A DNA stretch of 60,441 nucleotides from Janibacter anophelis NBRC 107843 (lineage in GTDB: Bacteria > Actinomycetota > Actinomycetes > Actinomycetales > Dermatophilaceae): assembly GCF_001570945.1 (NCBI RefSeq), contig NZ_BCSQ01000013.1, positions 1 to 60,441 of the forward strand, given 5' to 3'. The first letter of the stretch is position 1; every line of letters begins with the position of its first letter. The notes below the pieces were generated by a model that was not told where the DNA came from, ran no database searches, and was given only the letters and a program-made list of their open reading frames with translations. Below, piece by piece: positions 47,876 to 56,814 of this stretch. The translations under genes were made by a program, and so were the position numbers.

Positions 47876-49161
47876 GAGGCCTCCTCACGTGCCGTGCTGG
47901 TGTTGTCACCCTCCCACCGGCGGCGCTCGCTGTCGACGTCGATCTCCGGACGGGCCTGTGGCTCTGCCACCGCATCGAGCATCTGTGAGGTGTCGAGCAT
48001 CTGCGACGTGTCGAGCGCCGCGGGCGTCGGCTCGGGTGCGTCCAGCAACTCGGGTGCGTCCAGCAACTCGGGTGCGGTGAGCGGCCGTGGCGCGACCGTC
48101 ACCGGTTCGACGTCGTCGATCTCGTCGGTCGCCAGTCCGAGCTCCTGCATGCGACGGGCGCTCACGAGCACGCGGCTCTCGAGCGAGCCGACGAGCCGGT
48201 TGTAGTCCTCGACCGATCGCTGCAGCGACCGGCCCATCCGCGACGCGTGCTCACCGAGCGTGCCGAGTCGCGCGTAGAGCTCGCGACCGATCGTCAACAG
48301 CTCGCGGGCCTCGCTCGTCACGGTGTCCTGCTGCCACGCGAAGGCGACCGTCCGCAGCAGCGCCAGCAGCGTGCCGGGGGAGGCGAGCACGACCTTGCTC
48401 GCCATGGCCTCCTCGTGCAGCCCGGGCACCCGGGCGAGGGCGGCGGCGAGGGTGGCGTCCGACGGGACGAAGCAGACGACCATCTCCGGCGACGGGTCGA
48501 AGGCGGTCCAGTACGCCTTGTCCGCGAGGGTGTCGACGTGCGAGCGCAGGGAGGCCGCATGTCCCTCGAGCAGTCGGTCGTGCTCCTCCGGCTCGATGTC
48601 CTCGGCCTGGGCCTGCAGCCAGTGCGACATCGGCGCCTTGGCATCGATCACCAAGTGCTTGCCACCGGGCAGCCGCACCACGACGTCGGGCCGCACGTCC
48701 CGGCCGGCGGAGGTCACCCCTTTCGCCTGCTCGTCGAAGTCGGTGCGTGCCAACATCCCCGAGACCTCGAGCACCCGGCGCAGCTGCACCTCGCCCCAGG
48801 CGCCGCGCACCGAAGAGATGCGCAGCGACGAGGCGAGCGAGGATGCCTCGTGCCCGACGCGGGTCGTCGTCTGCTCCACGCGACCGAGGGCCTCACGGAC
48901 CGTGGCGAACTGGTCGACCCGGTCCCGCTCGAGCTGCTCGACCTTGAGCGAGATGCGCCGCAAGGTCTCGCCGAGGGGGAGGAGCGCCGCTGCCGTGCGG
49001 TCGTCCTCGTCCGCCGCGACCTCGTGGTCGGACAGCCGCTCGCGCAACCCGTCGCGCTCGGCGGTCACCGCGGCCGTCGTGGCGCGCGCGGCGAGCCAGG
49101 CCAGCAGTCCGCCGAGGGCGGCGCCGACCAGCAGTCCGATGATCAGGCTCGTCGTGTCCAT
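47872..49161 (-). CDS. rmuC: DNA recombination protein RmuC
   Basis: A 429-aa protein. An N-terminal membrane helix (TSLIIGLLVGAALGGLLAWL) is followed by a coiled coil and the RmuC nuclease-like domain: SVRGAWGEVQLRRVLEVSGM, PDVVVRLPGGKHLVIDAKAP and EMVVCFVPSDATLAAALARV. RmuC limits inversion and recombination events in E. coli. The Pro/Glu-rich tail contains two sets of 6-residue repeats made by 18-bp DNA repeats. ATG 49161 begins the membrane helix; upstream in-frame sequence is unconserved. Confidence 0.92.
   Translation of the reverse strand: MDTTSLIIGLLVGAALGGLLAWLAARATTAAVTAERDGLRERLSDHEVAADEDDRTAAALLPLGETLRRISLKVEQLERDRVDQFATVREALGRVEQTTTRVGHEASSLASSLRISSVRGAWGEVQLRRVLEVSGMLARTDFDEQAKGVTSAGRDVRPDVVVRLPGGKHLVIDAKAPMSHWLQAQAEDIEPEEHDRLLEGHAASLRSHVDTLADKAYWTAFDPSPEMVVCFVPSDATLAAALARVPGLHEEAMASKVVLASPGTLLALLRTVAFAWQQDTVTSEARELLTIGRELYARLGTLGEHASRMGRSLQRSVEDYNRLVGSLESRVLVSARRMQELGLATDEIDDVEPVTVAPRPLTAPELLDAPELLDAPEPTPAALDTSQMLDTSQMLDAVAEPQARPEIDVDSERRRWEGDNTSTAREEAS
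47976..48076. repeat. Two 18-bp tandem repeats inside rmuC
   Basis: Units at 47976-47993 and 47994-48011, and units at 48031-48048, 48049-48066 with a partial third. They encode DTSQML and PELLDA-type hexapeptides in the C-terminal tail of RmuC and keep the frame. Confidence 0.75.
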
Positions 49162-49216
49162 GGCTCCAGCCAAGCAGTGACCTCCGACAACGATGGGGAT
49201 GTGATGGCCGTGCGGG

Positions 49217-51202
49217 TCAGAAGGGGAAGGGGCCGATGAAGCGGACCAGCCCGTTGGTCCCCGCCCACGGGGACGAAGGGAGTCGGATGCCCGACCTGAT
49301 CTCGTCTGCCGCAGACACCGGCGCCGGCTCGGGTTCGTTGGTCCCTGTGGGTGGGGACGAAGGGGGCTGGCCGGGCTCGTTGGTCCCCGTGGGTGGGGAC
49401 GAAGCCTTGGTCTCCTCGACCGCGCCACCCTCGGTGACGTCGTCGGCGTCCACCGCGTGCACCGGGAAGGTGAAGGCCACCGTGCCACCGGGGGTGACCC
49501 ATTCGGTCGAGCCATCGCCGTTGAGGCGGTGGGTCCAGCGGGCGGAGTGCTTGACCAGGTGGTGGTGCCGGCACAGGGCCGACAGGTTGCCCGGGGTCGT
49601 CTCACCCGCGGGCCACGGGGTGGCGTGGTCGACGTCGGCCTGCCAGCCCAGCCGGGTCGAGTGCACCGGACGCTCGCACCCCCACATCCGGCAGGTCCCG
49701 TCGCGGGTGGCGACGAACTCGCGCTGCGCCTTGGGGATGGCGTACCGGTCGGTGGAGGTCTCGAGCAGGGTGCCGGTGCGAGCGTCGAGGAGGGCCCGGC
49801 CGATGCGGACGTCGAGCCGGCCGAGGATGGCGGCCACCGCGTCCGGCGGCACGTAACCGACGCCGGGGATCGTCGTGCCGGAGACCCACCGGTCCTGCTG
49901 GGCGCCGTCACCCGCTGCGCCGCGGGCGGCCGCAACGCGCACTTCGGTGGTGACGTCGGGGAACCACTCCTCGGTCAGGACATCCACGGCGTCGGCGCCC
50001 GAACCGGTGACGATGCGCACCGACTCCGTCGTGGCCTGCCCGTAGGTGGTCCCGTCCTCGGGCAGGCCCACGAGCGGGTCCGCCAGTGCCTCGTGGCACC
50101 CACCGCACTCTTGCCGGTCCGGGGCGAAGGTCAATCTTGAGGCGGCAGAGGCCAGGACCGGGATGCCGAGCCGGACCTGCGCCTCGAGCTCGACGCCACA
50201 CAGGACGAGGTCGGCCAGTCCGAGGGCCCGTGCACGACCGACCGGCATGGTCGGATCGTCCTTGCGCCGCAGCACGCCGGCCTGGTCGACCGCGGCCTGG
50301 ATCGCCGCGCCCATCTCCGTCGGGAGGGTGGCCGTCAGACAGGTCGTCCCGATCGGACCGGGATCGGTGCGCACGTCGAGACGCGTGGCCCGGTTGGCCT
50401 CCGCTCGAGCCTGCATGAGCTCCGGGTCGAGTCGGGAGATGAGGCGCCGGCAGGTCTTGGCGACCTCGTGCGGCTCCATCCCACAGATGCGGATGGAGCC
50501 CGGCTCGCCGCGGCGGGCGCCGAGGAGGTGGTCGACGATCGCCCGCGTCGTGTCGGAGTCGGTGTCGCGGGTGTGCTTGTCGAGCTGCTCCATGGCCCGA
50601 CGGCTCACCCGACCGGCCGCCATGAGCTCCGCGACATCGGCGAGGTCGGTGGCGGCCCGCGCCGCCAGCCGGCAGCGCTTGTCCGCCTCGCTCGGACCGA
50701 TGCCGACTGTCAGCGCCAGTGCGTCCGGGGCCATCTGGGCCACCTGGTCGACGGCGAGACGCACCTCGCGGTGGATGCCGTCGGAGCCGCGCCGCTCCCC
50801 GTGCCGGTTGAGCTCGGCGACGAGCGTCAGCTCCATCGCGTCGATCGCGCGCCGGGCCGCCTCGGTGGCCCGCAGCCGCGCCTCGAGCTCGGGATCATCG
50901 ACCGGCGCCGTCGAGTCCCGGCACCGCTCCCGCACGCGGCCCACCAGGTCGAGTGCCCCGGTCAGCGCCGCGACCGGGTCCCGGACGTCGTCCGGTCCGG
51001 GATCCGCGGAACCCCACCCGGGATCCGCGCCGCCCGACCTGGGATCCGCGCCGTCCGGTCCGGGATCCGCGGGACCCCACCCGGGACCTGCGCCACCCGT
51101 CTCGATCGTCCCCTGCTCTGCCAGTCCTTCGATGACCTCCACGTCATCCCCCTTCGTCCTCGTCGACGACCCATGTCCCATGCTCTCGTCGAGCACCGAC
51201 AA
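49217..51202 (-). CDS. DUF222 and HNH-endonuclease domain protein (13E12 type) with repeat-rich ends
   Basis: A 661-aa protein of the actinobacterial DUF222/HNH family. The DUF222 part runs from about residue 80 (LEARLRATEAARRAIDAMEL) to 480. The HNH motif near residue 540 is QADVDHATPWPAGETTPGNL followed by SALCRHHHLVKH, with CRMWGCERP before it as a possible zinc site. Both ends are low-complexity: the N-terminus has ADPG-type heptads from a 21-bp repeat, the C-terminus SSPPTGTNEP units from a 42-bp repeat. Starts at TTG 51202, GTG 51196 or ATG 51181 are possible. Its role is unsettled; families like this occur in multiple copies per genome. Confidence 0.87.
   Translation of the reverse strand: MSVLDESMGHGSSTRTKGDDVEVIEGLAEQGTIETGGAGPGWGPADPGPDGADPRSGGADPGWGSADPGPDDVRDPVAALTGALDLVGRVRERCRDSTAPVDDPELEARLRATEAARRAIDAMELTLVAELNRHGERRGSDGIHREVRLAVDQVAQMAPDALALTVGIGPSEADKRCRLAARAATDLADVAELMAAGRVSRRAMEQLDKHTRDTDSDTTRAIVDHLLGARRGEPGSIRICGMEPHEVAKTCRRLISRLDPELMQARAEANRATRLDVRTDPGPIGTTCLTATLPTEMGAAIQAAVDQAGVLRRKDDPTMPVGRARALGLADLVLCGVELEAQVRLGIPVLASAASRLTFAPDRQECGGCHEALADPLVGLPEDGTTYGQATTESVRIVTGSGADAVDVLTEEWFPDVTTEVRVAAARGAAGDGAQQDRWVSGTTIPGVGYVPPDAVAAILGRLDVRIGRALLDARTGTLLETSTDRYAIPKAQREFVATRDGTCRMWGCERPVHSTRLGWQADVDHATPWPAGETTPGNLSALCRHHHLVKHSARWTHRLNGDGSTEWVTPGGTVAFTFPVHAVDADDVTEGGAVEETKASSPPTGTNEPGQPPSSPPTGTNEPEPAPVSAADEIRSGIRLPSSPWAGTNGLVRFIGPFPF
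49253..49405. repeat. 42-bp-periodic repeats in the 3' end of the HNH gene
   Basis: Three copies of GTTGGTCCCCGTGGGTGGGG-like sequence start at 49253, 49337 and 49379, that is 84 and 42 bases apart. Each contains a GTCCCC/GGGGAC hairpin and ends in GACGAAG. They encode SSPPTGTNEP units. Confidence 0.75.
50997..51092. repeat. Five 21-bp repeats in the 5' end of the HNH gene
   Basis: GGGATCCGCG recurs at 50999, 51020, 51041 and 51062, with GGGACCTGCG at 51083, exactly 21 bases apart. The repeat adds seven residues per unit and preserves the frame. Confidence 0.8.
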
Positions 51203-51250
51203 CGGTCCGCGGGTGTTGACGCTGATCGGTCAGGGCCGGATCGTGGGGGC

Positions 51251-51801
51251 ATGAGCGACACCCAGCGCGCTGAGGTCCTCGTCGACGAGAGCGGACGCGA
51301 TCCACGCTCGCCGCAGGACCTCGCGTGGGACGAGCGCACGATGCTCACCGTATTCCTGCAGCGGCAGCGCGAGACCCTGGAGGCCAAGTGCGCCGGGCTC
51401 ACCCCGGAGCAGCTGGCCCAGCGCGCCGTCCCGCCGTCGACGATCTCCCTGCTGGGACTCGTGCGGCACATGGCCCGCGTCGAGCGCGGCTGGTTCAGGC
51501 AGTGCGTCGAAGGGGAGGACGTCGCGACCCTCTTCCGCGGCCCGGGCAACATGGACGGGGAGTGGGACGACGCGGTCGGGACCCGGGAGTGCGTCGACGA
51601 GGCCTTCGCGGCCTGGCGTGCCGAGTGCGGCTCGTCCGACCGGATCATCGCGGCACGGGGCTCGACGAGATCTTTGTCGGCCACGGCGGATGTCTGTGAA
51701 ACATGCGGTCCCTGCTGGGGCACATGGTCGAGGAGTACGCCCGGCACCTCGGTCACGCGGACCTGCTGCGGGAGCGGATCGACGGCCGCCTCGGCGAGTA
51801 G
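51251..51801 (+). pseudogene. Broken DinB/DUF664 gene
   Basis: ATG 51251 begins MSDTQRAEVLVDESGRDPRS and continues with a good DUF664 protein (SLLGLVRHMARVERGWFRQC, metal His in RHM) up to about 51655. The frame then changes: LDEIFVGHGG is read one frame over, followed by a stop at 51697, and the family C-terminus [20 protein letters not shown] with [12 protein letters not shown] continues to the TAG at 51799-51801. At least two disruptions are needed to rejoin the parts, so decay is more likely than a single reading error. It is divergent from the HNH gene. Confidence 0.8.
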
Positions 51802-51807
51802 CGCCGG

Positions 51808-51813
51808 TAGCCT
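51808..51813 (+). promoter_or_regulatory. -10 box of a probable leaderless transcript (NUDIX gene)
   Basis: TAGCCT lies seven bases before the ATG at 51821, just after the end of the broken DinB gene. Confidence 0.45.
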
Positions 51814-51820
51814 CGGGACC

Positions 51821-52381
51821 ATGACGAGCGACGAGCCCACGGAGGAGCAGGTCAAGGCCTCGGCGACTCGCCCCAACCTCGCGACCGAGGCCGGTCGCCT
51901 CGCCTTCATCAAGGTGCTCAACGCGCGCCTGCCCAAGAAGCGCCTCATCGCCCAGGGCGTGCTGCGCACCGACGGCGACCGGATCGCGCTGTGCGAGCTG
52001 ACCTACAAGCAGGACTGGGACCTGCCCGGCGGCATCGTCGACCCGGGCGAGTCCCCTGCGACCTGCGTGGTCCGTGAGGTCAAGGAGGAGCTCGGTCTCG
52101 ACGTCACCGTGCGCGGTCTGCTCGCCGTCAACTGGCTGCCGCCCTACCGCGGCTGGGACGACGCCCTGCTGTGCCTCTTCGACCTCGGTCATGTGCCGGA
52201 GGACTTCCTCGACGCCGCGAGCCTCCAGCCCCGAGAGATCAGGGCCGTGCACTGGGCCGATGCGGCGACGCTCGCCGAGCGGGTCGCGCCCTACACCTCC
52301 CGCATGGTCGCGGAGGTCGCGATGGGCACGGCTGACAGCACGGCCTACCTGGAGAACTCCGGCCCCCGGGACGACACGTGA
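51821..52381 (+). CDS. NUDIX hydrolase
   Basis: A 186-aa NUDIX protein with the box GGIVDPGESPATCVVREVKE followed by ELGL. An N-terminal stretch of about 40 residues (RLAFIKVLNARLPKKRLIAQ) precedes the fold. The overall layout resembles NUDIX proteins acting on nucleotide sugars or related diphosphates, but no substrate can be fixed. ATG 51821 agrees with the -10 box seven bases upstream. Its end overlaps the next gene by four bases. Confidence 0.85.
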   Translation: MTSDEPTEEQVKASATRPNLATEAGRLAFIKVLNARLPKKRLIAQGVLRTDGDRIALCELTYKQDWDLPGGIVDPGESPATCVVREVKEELGLDVTVRGLLAVNWLPPYRGWDDALLCLFDLGHVPEDFLDAASLQPREIRAVHWADAATLAERVAPYTSRMVAEVAMGTADSTAYLENSGPRDDT

Positions 52382-52668
52382 GCGACCCCCTCGACGATCT
52401 CCGCCTGCCCCGCAAGGCGCCCGCGCGTCCGCCCCTGTGGTCGATGTGGGGTCGCGAGACCGTCAAGGACCTGACGCTGCTCCTCGCCGCGATGCCCGTG
52501 CTCGCCACCCTCCTGCTGGTGCCCGTGATCGCCACGTCCGGCGGCTCTTGGCCGCGTCTGATCGGCCTGCTCGCCCTCTTCGTCGCGATCTGGTGGACGT
52601 TGCGGGTCCTGCTCCGCCGGTGGGTGGCGGCGGGGGACCGGGCCGGGGACCCCCCTTCGCCCGGTTAG
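52378..52668 (+). CDS. Small membrane protein, unknown
   Basis: A 96-aa protein with two membrane segments (LTLLLAAMPVLATLLLVPVI and LIGLLALFVAIWWTLRVLL) after a basic N-terminus DDLRLPRKAPARPPLWSMWG. GTG 52378 overlaps the NUDIX stop (GTGA). I do not recognise the family. The ychF -10 box lies in its last codons. Confidence 0.7.
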   Translation: MSDPLDDLRLPRKAPARPPLWSMWGRETVKDLTLLLAAMPVLATLLLVPVIATSGGSWPRLIGLLALFVAIWWTLRVLLRRWVAAGDRAGDPPSPG

Positions 52669-52671
52669 ACT
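52666..52671 (+). promoter_or_regulatory. -10 box for ychF
   Basis: TAGACT lies nine bases before the GTG at 52681, implying a leader of only two or three bases or none. Confidence 0.5.
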
Positions 52672-52680
52672 CCTGTCCCC

Positions 52681-53766
52681 GTGGCACTCTCCATCGGAAT
52701 CGTCGGGCTCCCCAACGTCGGCAAGTCGACGATGTTCAACGCCCTGACCAAGAACAACGTCCTCGCCGCGAACTATCCCTTCGCGACCATCGAGCCGAAT
52801 GTCGGCGTCGTCCCGCTGCCGGACGCGCGACTGCAGCGGCTCGCCGAGATCTTCGGGAGCGAGAAGATCCTGCCCGCGACGGTCTCCTTCGTCGACATCG
52901 CCGGCATCGTCCGCGGTGCGAGCGAAGGGGAGGGGCTGGGCAACAAGTTCCTCGCCAACATCCGCGAGTCCGACGCGATCTGCCAGGTGGTGCGTGCCTT
53001 CGTCGACGACGACGTGACGCACGTCGACGGCAAGATCGACCCCGCCTCCGACATGGAGACGATCAACACCGAGCTCGTCCTGGCCGACCTGCAGACGCTC
53101 GAGACCGCCATCCCGCGGATCGAGAAGGAGGTCAAGGGCAAGAAGACCGACAAGGACGTCCTCGACACCGCCCTCGCCGCGCGCTCCGTCCTCGAGGCCG
53201 GCGACACGCTCTTCGCGAAGGGGGGCGCCGCCGGTGTCGACATGGAGATCGCCCGTCAGCTCGGGCTGCTGACGACCAAGCCCTTCCTCTACGTCTTCAA
53301 CGTCGACGAGGACCAGCTGACCGACACCGACTTCCAGGAGCGGATGCAGGCGCTCGTCGAGCCGGCCGAGGCGATCTTCCTCAACGCCAAGCTCGAGTCC
53401 GAGGTCGCCGAGCTCGACGACGAGGACGCCCGGGAGCTCCTCGAGGGCGTCGGCATCGACGAGCCGGGCCTGGACCAGCTGGCGCGCAAGGGATTCAACA
53501 CCCTCGGCCTGCAGACCTACCTGACCGCCGGCCCCAAGGAGTCGCGCGCGTGGACGATCCACCGCGGCGACACCGCGCCCAAGGCGGCGGGCGTCATCCA
53601 CACCGACTTCGAGCGCGGCTTCATCAAGGCCGAGGTCGTCTCCTTCGAGGACCTGGACACGCTCGGCTCGATGGCCGAGGCGAAGGCCGCCGGCAAGGTG
53701 CGCATGGAGGGCAAGGACTACGTCATGGCTGATGGTGACGTGGTGGAGTTCCGGTTCAACGTGTGA
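52681..53766 (+). CDS. ychF: Redox-regulated ATPase YchF (Obg-like)
   Basis: A 361-aa P-loop protein of the Obg family that prefers ATP. GLPNVGKSTMFNALTKNNVL is the P-loop (near residue 8), SFVDIAGIVRGASEGEGLGN the switch region, and the C-terminal TGS domain contains GLQTYLTAGPKESRAW and GVIHTDFERGFIKAEVVSFE. YchF binds ribosomes and is linked to stress responses. GTG 52681 matches the family start. The C-terminus ADGDVVEFRFNV is intact, and its last 25 bases are repeated twice downstream. Confidence 0.96.
   Translation: MALSIGIVGLPNVGKSTMFNALTKNNVLAANYPFATIEPNVGVVPLPDARLQRLAEIFGSEKILPATVSFVDIAGIVRGASEGEGLGNKFLANIRESDAICQVVRAFVDDDVTHVDGKIDPASDMETINTELVLADLQTLETAIPRIEKEVKGKKTDKDVLDTALAARSVLEAGDTLFAKGGAAGVDMEIARQLGLLTTKPFLYVFNVDEDQLTDTDFQERMQALVEPAEAIFLNAKLESEVAELDDEDARELLEGVGIDEPGLDQLARKGFNTLGLQTYLTAGPKESRAWTIHRGDTAPKAAGVIHTDFERGFIKAEVVSFEDLDTLGSMAEAKAAGKVRMEGKDYVMADGDVVEFRFNV
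53742..53766 (+). repeat. ychF 3'-end repeat, copy 1 (possible attachment site)
   Basis: The last 25 bases of ychF, beginning GGTGGAGTTCCGGTTCAACG and ending in TGA. Copies 2 and 3 lie at 56886 and 57428. Copies 1 and 3 agree for the first 23 bases; copies 2 and 3 end in TAG. Confidence 0.75.
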
Positions 53767-53767
53767 T

Positions 53768-53830
53768 CTGCAGAGTCTGTGCGCGTCGCCCCGGTCGTCG
53801 ATGACGGCCGGGGCGACGCTGTCTCTGCAG
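53768..53830 (+). terminator. Terminator hairpin after ychF
   Basis: A 12-bp perfect stem (53783-53794 with 53808-53819) extended inward by CGTC/GACG. Outside it CTGCAGAG at 53768-53775 is mirrored by 53823-53830, giving a two-part inverted repeat one base after the ychF stop. Confidence 0.75.
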
Positions 53831-53862
53831 TCGTGCCGCCGAGCGGCCGCAGGTGATGGTGA

Positions 53863-54495
53863 TCAGAGGCCGAGCATGTGTGCGACGGCCGAGGCCGGCG
53901 AGGTGAGCACCGGCACCGCCAGGTCGGTGAGCAGCGGCTCGGCGTCCGCCATGCTCGCCTGCGCGAGGACGATGACGTCCGTGCGGCAGGCCAGTGCCCG
54001 TGCCGTCGCGGCGATCTCGACGAGGTACCCGTCATGGTCGCCGCGTTCGAAGCTGTCCCACGCTCTGTCCGCGATGACGATCGATTCCTCGATTCGGCGG
54101 TGTGCAGTCGTCGCCGCGTCGTGCAGCAGAGCGCGGGTCGGCGCAATGGTCGATTCGAGCGCTACGACGACTCCGATTCTCGGGCCGAGCTCGATTGCGC
54201 GAACGGCCATGGGGCGATCGACGCGGAAGACGGGAACATCGAACGCCGCCCGCTCTGCGACGTCGCCGATCGTCGAGCACGTGCAGCAGATGATCTCTGC
54301 GCCTTCGTCACGCAGAGCTGCGAGGTGTTCCTCGACGCGAGTTCGGACGGCTCGTGGCCCCTGTGCGCGGGCATCACGGAGGAGCGCTTCTTCGACGATG
54401 TGTCGTGGGTCGGCGTCCGCGTCTCCGAGGGTGACGAGGCGGTCGAACACGGGGACATGCACGGGCGACGTGTGCAGGAATCCGAGACGGTGCAT
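53863..54495 (-). CDS. Asp/Glu-racemase-like protein
   Basis: A 210-aa protein with the aspartate/glutamate racemase fold: AEIICCTCSTIGDVAE carries the first active-site Cys region, followed by VPVFRVDRPMAVRAI and RIGVVVALESTIAPTRALLH. Where the second catalytic Cys would be it reads VLAQASMADA, so racemase activity in the classical two-base sense is doubtful. It lies just beyond the ychF terminator, facing ychF, inside the region bounded by the ychF-end repeats. GC content looks lower than in ychF but higher than in the KAP gene. Confidence 0.75.
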   Translation of the reverse strand: MHRLGFLHTSPVHVPVFDRLVTLGDADADPRHIVEEALLRDARAQGPRAVRTRVEEHLAALRDEGAEIICCTCSTIGDVAERAAFDVPVFRVDRPMAVRAIELGPRIGVVVALESTIAPTRALLHDAATTAHRRIEESIVIADRAWDSFERGDHDGYLVEIAATARALACRTDVIVLAQASMADAEPLLTDLAVPVLTSPASAVAHMLGL

Positions 54496-54736
54496 GATCC
54501 GTATCGTGTCAGAGGAGGAGCGTTTCGATCTGTCAGCAGAGCTGTTCTCGGCCGAGCAGCCCGCCAGGGGAAGTGCGATACGTGCGGCCGGATGTTGAGT
54601 GGATGCGTGATGTCTCTTCGTGCCTGAACGCGGTGGAATTTAGGCTAATGTCTAACTATCGCCCAACCTGACTTCTGTTTCGATAGCTTGGGCTAACAGT
54701 CAGAGAAAGACTGATTCCATCGGTGTGTGGTGTTGT
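54496..54736. other. AT-rich gap between the KAP gene and the racemase-like gene
   Basis: The 241 bases contain no convincing gene. A markedly AT-rich stretch around 54640-54710 (TTTAGGCTAATGTCTAACTA) is the likely promoter area for the racemase-like gene. CTATCG and CGATAG, and GCCCAA and TTGGGC, form short inverted pairs there that could be operator sites. Confidence 0.4.
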
Positions 54737-56814
54737 CTAGAAGCTCTCCGGCCGCCAGCCCGATAGGTATTTGTCAGCGAGTTGAAGAATATTGTCGTCA
54801 CCCAGGTTCTTGCGCACATTCCTCACGACCTCTTCGACTGCAACTTCAGATTCGAATAGCCCGACGAGAAGCTCCCAGGCGAGACGATCTTCAGATCTGA
54901 CCTGTCGAGAGCCCATCGATTGTGATCGTGCAGTGGACTTAAGTGAGTGCAGTATCGCTCGCAGCAGAACAGGATCGTCACTCGACGTCAGAGGTGCTTC
55001 GCCTGTTGCTGTATGGACGGCATCGTAGATGCGCCAGGCGTCCCACTCGCGCCACGGCTCGGTTGGAGGGATTCGCTGGAGTCGTGCAACAAACTCCGCA
55101 TGGATCCGCGCTGCGAACGCTTCACTGACGAGTTTGTGCCCCGCGCCTTCGCGATAGCCCACGCTGTGGATGAAATTGAGCTGGGATGAGTACGTTTCGA
55201 TGCCGTCGAGGATTTGTGAGACTATGGCTTCTCGCTCTGCCTCATCCGCCACGCGGCGGAGGAGTCGAAGGACAACGCGGCCAACGGAGATCTCGCGGCG
55301 TCCGATGTCGAAGAAGCCTCGCTCCTTCTTTTCGGGAATGGCGTCGATGAGGTTCAAAAGAGTGATTGATCCCGGGATGACCATCTCGGTCGTGAATTTT
55401 GCTTCGTATGAGGTGAGCCCTTCGAGGACGGTTTCGAGCTGCTCAGGGTCCAACGCGGCCAGGTATCCCTTGAGCGCTACCCCGTCGTTGAGAAACTTAA
55501 AGGCCTGCTCGGAGCTTCGGAACGCGACGAGTTCGTCTGGCGCAACCCGATCGAAATAGAGGTTGAGAAAGTCGATGTGAGCCATCCGATGTGCGGTTCG
55601 CCAGACGCTCAGCCAGTCAGACCCATAGTGATTGTTCTCGATGTATTGCAGCGCAGCCGGGAATACATGATTAAAGAGCGCCCGAATCACGTCGTCGTCA
55701 TCGGGGAACTTAGCGAGCAGTGCAGTAATGGTCTTCTGGGCTCGTTCGTCCTTGCGTCCCATGACCTCGCGTGCGCTCGTGAGCTCATTTCGAAGCTTCG
55801 ATAGCTGTTGGACGAGTTCAGGGCGGAAGACGCGAAGTGCCTCCATTGCGAGAAGATCGACCAGATCGACTTCATCGCCGAGACTCTTAATCGTCGACCT
55901 GGCGGAGATCGCGTAGCGCGTGACATCGCGCATGTTCGAGAACAGGGGATCGATCACTTCCCAGTAGATGTCAATCCATCGGCTGTTATCGAGGGTGGCG
56001 TTCGCGACGGGGGTGAGGATGCGATCTAGTTCTTCGACAACCTGGGACCGCAGCAGCTTCTCCAGCGCATGCGGAACATCGAAGCTCAACTGGACAATTT
56101 TCTCGAGGTACGCCCGCCCGGGGATTCCGTCTTCGGTGAGGGCCTGCTCCACGCGTTCTCTATCAAAGGCCAACACGTAAATTATATTTGGGAAGCTCGC
56201 CGTCAGGCGGACGAGTTTGAAGATCTCGCGGATCTCGAGAGTGGTGAGACGGTCGATGTCGTCGATGACGACCACGATAGGTCGCGCGAGTGAGACGAGC
56301 TCCTTCGTGATCTCCTCCCGCACCTTCTTCGCGCTGTGCTCTGCGTCCGTTGTTGCAGCAAGTCCGCCGAGTGCAGCTACGGCGACTTCGCCTACGGCCG
56401 CTGCGCCCGGAAGCGGAACGAGCTGAGACACAGGTTTGAGGATGTTGGCGTACTGAGCGAGCCAGTCCGCAGTCTTCCCGAAGCGACTCTTGCTGTGAAC
56501 GTTGAGCTCCGCTGCGATCTCAGTGAAGAAGAAGTTGACGAGCTGGTTCGAGCCGGAGAACATCCAAGGGTTGAAGTCGACGACAGTAAGCGCGGGCGCG
56601 GCCGCAAACTTTTCACGCATCAGGTTGATGAATGAGCGCTTTCCGTGCCCCCAAGGCCCCAATATGCCCACGACGAGTCCCTGGCTGGCGTTGAGTTCCC
56701 GGATCGACTCCGCGAAGTCGTGCGCGACCGGTGCACGCCCGAGGTTATCTTCGCCGGAGGAGGTGATCGGCGCGTCGATCGAGGTCTCTCTTGGGGGCGA
56801 TCGACGCTGTTCAT
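54737..56814 (-). CDS. KAP-family P-loop NTPase, apparently frameshifted near its start
   Basis: A large NTPase, continuous for 644 codons from 56671 down to 54737. Its frame is open further upstream and encodes conserved KAP sequence (SIDAPITSSGEDNLGRAPVA), but no ATG, GTG or TTG begins that frame. An ATG at 56814 lies in another frame; one extra base in the run of five G at 56793-56797 would join them as MNSVDRPPRETSIDAP. Walker A reads GPWGHGKRSF, with Arg where Ser/Thr normally binds magnesium; Walker B is IVVVIDDIDRL. KAP NTPases include the F-plasmid phage-exclusion protein PifA. The gene is clearly AT-richer than its surroundings, a sign of transfer. Confidence 0.75.

Noticed and set aside
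53863-54495. Missing second catalytic Cys as a sign that the racemase-like gene is decaying
   Set aside because: The rest of the protein is intact and the VLAQASMA segment looks like a subfamily feature, so it was only noted, not reported as damage.
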